Origin: a virus | Virus record (IMG/VR): IMGVR_UViG_3300021960_000370 | Location: 1 to 28,714 of that record | Reading direction: 5' to 3' (one strand) | DNA length: 28,714 bases | Part shown: piece by piece, positions 27,434-28,714 of the stretch | How the letters are laid out: the number at the start of each line of letters is the position of its first letter | How positions within the stretch are numbered: position 1 is the first letter of the stretch | Translations under genes and position numbers: made by a program | The notes under the pieces: model-generated | Databases searched by the model: none | The model's input: the letters and a program-made list of their open reading frames with translations, nothing else | What the model was told of the DNA's origin: nothing

Positions 27434-28051
27434 ATGAAAGCACAGAATGTATTGAACAAAATTTTGACCGAACTCGCACAAATCCGCAAGGTAGAGTTCG
27501 CTCAAATGAACCTTGAGAACGGTACTGTTCTTGAGGCCGAAGAGTTCGCTCCCGAAAACGAGGTATTTGTAGTATCTGGTGAGGAGCGCGTACCCGCACC
27601 AGTCGGGGAACACAAATTGGAAGATGGCCGCATCATCGTTATCGTTGAGGAAGGCATTATCTCCGAGATTAAGGAGGCTGAAGCCCCCGTTGAGGTAGAA
27701 GTTGAGATGCAATCCGAGGAGGCCGTTGCGGTTGCCGAGGAGGTTGCGGCTGAAGTTGCTACCGATGCGGCTGAAGCTATCAGCGAAGAGGTATCTGCCG
27801 CCATTGAGGTAGCAGTTGCCGAAGCACTTGCTCCCGTTGTTGAGGAGGTAGCGGCAGAGATGAAGAAGCTCCGCGAGGAGTTGGCATCTGCCAAGACCGA
27901 GATGTCTGCTATGGAGAAGAAGTTCTCTTCTCAATCTGCGGCTCGTCCTATCAAGCACAACCCTTCCAAGCAAGAATCTAAACAAGCAATGTTCTCATCC
28001 AAGCGTCAACCTAATACGCTTGACCGAGTATTGGCAAAATTGAACAACTAA
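27434..28051 (+). CDS. Scaffold-like protein
   Basis: 205 residues. N-terminal ~70 residues are a small folded domain (MKAQNVLNKILTELAQIRKV; EDGRIIVIVEEGIISEIKE). The centre (~80-165) is a long Ala/Glu/Val helix (EEVAAEVATDAAEAISEEVS) ending in KLREELASAKTEMSAMEKKF, a coiled coil, and the C terminus is basic (KHNPSKQESKQAMFSSKRQP). Acidic helical middle with a basic capsid-binding tail, directly upstream of the major capsid gene, is the classical scaffold layout. The protease upstream would remove it. It begins after an AT-rich leader of about 50 bases. Confidence 0.75.
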   Translation: MKAQNVLNKILTELAQIRKVEFAQMNLENGTVLEAEEFAPENEVFVVSGEERVPAPVGEHKLEDGRIIVIVEEGIISEIKEAEAPVEVEVEMQSEEAVAVAEEVAAEVATDAAEAISEEVSAAIEVAVAEALAPVVEEVAAEMKKLREELASAKTEMSAMEKKFSSQSAARPIKHNPSKQESKQAMFSSKRQPNTLDRVLAKLNN

Positions 28052-28069
28052 TTTTTTTTATTTTTTAAA

Positions 28070-28714
28070 ATGGCTACGACCACTTCTATCACGACTTCAT
28101 ACGCTGGAAGCTTTGCCTCCAAGTATGTATCTGCCGCCTTGTTGAGCGCAGACACGTTGGACAAAGGTCTCGTTGAGATCCTTCCTAACGTAAACTTCAA
28201 GTCAACCTTGCAGAAGGTTGCTACTGATGACATCGTTAAAGATGCCACTTGTGACTTCACTCCTACCTCTACGCTGACTTTGACTGACCGCGTATTGGAG
28301 GTTGAGCCTTTCCAAGTTAACCTTCAGCTTTGTAAGAAGGACTATTACGATTCTTGGATTGGTTCTCAAATGGGCTACTCTGCCTACGACAACATCCCCG
28401 CTTCTTTCAGCGACTTCTTGATCGGTCACGTTGCCGCCAAGACCGCCCAAAAGATTGAGCAGAACATCTGGCAAGGCGTTAACGCTACTGCTGGTGAGTT
28501 TGATGGCTTCGTTACTTTGATGACTGCCGATGGCGATGTCAATGATGTTACGGGTACAACCGTTACTGCCGCGAATGTTATCGCAGAATTGGGTAAGGTT
28601 GCTGATGCTATCCCTAACGCCATCTACGGCAAGGAGGATTTGACCATCTATGTTCCTCAGAATGTGGCTCGCGCTTATGTTCGTGCTTTGGGTGGATTCG
28701 GTACTTCTGGCTTG
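28070..28714 (+). CDS. Major capsid protein, N-terminal part (3' truncated)
   Basis: 215 residues from ATG 28070 to the window edge, no stop. It starts MATTTSITTSYAGSFASKYV, with TLQKVATDDIVKDATCDFTP, a helical segment (ASFSDFLIGHVAAKTAQKIE) and, near the end, VPQNVARAYVRALGGFGTSG. The last 25 residues recur, with three substitutions, at the beginning of the window, where the gene continues to its stop at 359. A leader of 18 A/T bases precedes the ATG. Placed after scaffold and protease genes; capsid identity is by context and recollection of similar proteins. Confidence 0.75.
   Translation, partial: MATTTSITTSYAGSFASKYVSAALLSADTLDKGLVEILPNVNFKSTLQKVATDDIVKDATCDFTPTSTLTLTDRVLEVEPFQVNLQLCKKDYYDSWIGSQMGYSAYDNIPASFSDFLIGHVAAKTAQKIEQNIWQGVNATAGEFDGFVTLMTADGDVNDVTGTTVTAANVIAELGKVADAIPNAIYGKEDLTIYVPQNVARAYVRALGGFGTSGL

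Noticed and set aside
27428-27985. 185-aa minus-strand reading frame opposite the scaffold gene
   Set aside because: Leu/Arg-rich complement of an Ala/Glu-rich coding region, a common artefact of biased codons.

Overview
The window looks like an essentially complete genome of a tailed phage (siphovirus-like) that infects a member of the Bacteroidota, probably a flavobacterium-type host. Four things support this. The promoter-like boxes match the Bacteroidota -7 consensus TAnnTTTG. Start codons are preceded by A/T-rich sequence rather than strong Shine-Dalgarno motifs. Many proteins resemble families I know mainly from Bacteroidota phages. Nearly every gene lies on the + strand in ATGA-type overlapping operons. 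I see no integrase, repressor or partition system, so a lytic life style is likely. The two ends carry homologous but non-identical copies of the same part of the major capsid gene (1-77 against 28638-28714). The contig therefore closes naturally into a circle of about 28.6 kb.

Layout. 1-976: end of the major capsid gene and the probable major tail protein, each followed by a strong terminator. 1061-6234: a small connector-type protein, portal with a C-terminal MuF-like domain, head-tail adaptor, small proteins and a modular receptor-binding protein. 6231-7588: lysis block (two small membrane proteins, a basic peptide, a T7-lysozyme-type amidase and a candidate unimolecular spanin). 7589-7854: non-coding AT-rich region with a terminator, two kinds of direct repeat and a perfect 9-bp palindrome; candidate control region or origin. 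7855-15637: early region of many small genes, including DUF3310, a RusA-like resolvase, a candidate ssDNA-binding protein, a DnaB-like helicase, a DnaA domain IV-like protein, a sigma-like factor, a RecE-like nuclease and an HNH endonuclease. It is broken by terminator/promoter pairs at 9687-9726 and 13137-13210 and by a structured gap at 14627-14834. 15634-16948: ParB-like protein, a Mom-like DNA-modification protein and an antisense tRNA-like gene with its own promoter. 16957-28714: terminase small and large subunits, tail assembly chaperone with an apparent -1 frameshift, tail completion proteins, tail tip proteins, tape measure, XkdF-like protease, a second surface protein, scaffold and the start of the major capsid protein.

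How it fits together. Early genes copy and recombine the DNA, and the sigma-like and DnaA-like proteins may redirect host transcription and replication. The ParB/Mom pair probably protects the DNA from restriction. The late genes form one long run through the capsid gene and round the circle into the portal and lysis genes. The order terminase - tail - protease - scaffold - capsid - portal is unusual. The most notable items are the antisense tRNA with its promoter, the U-tract -1 frameshift, the ParB/Mom modification pair, the repeat-rich control regions and the divergent capsid-gene ends.
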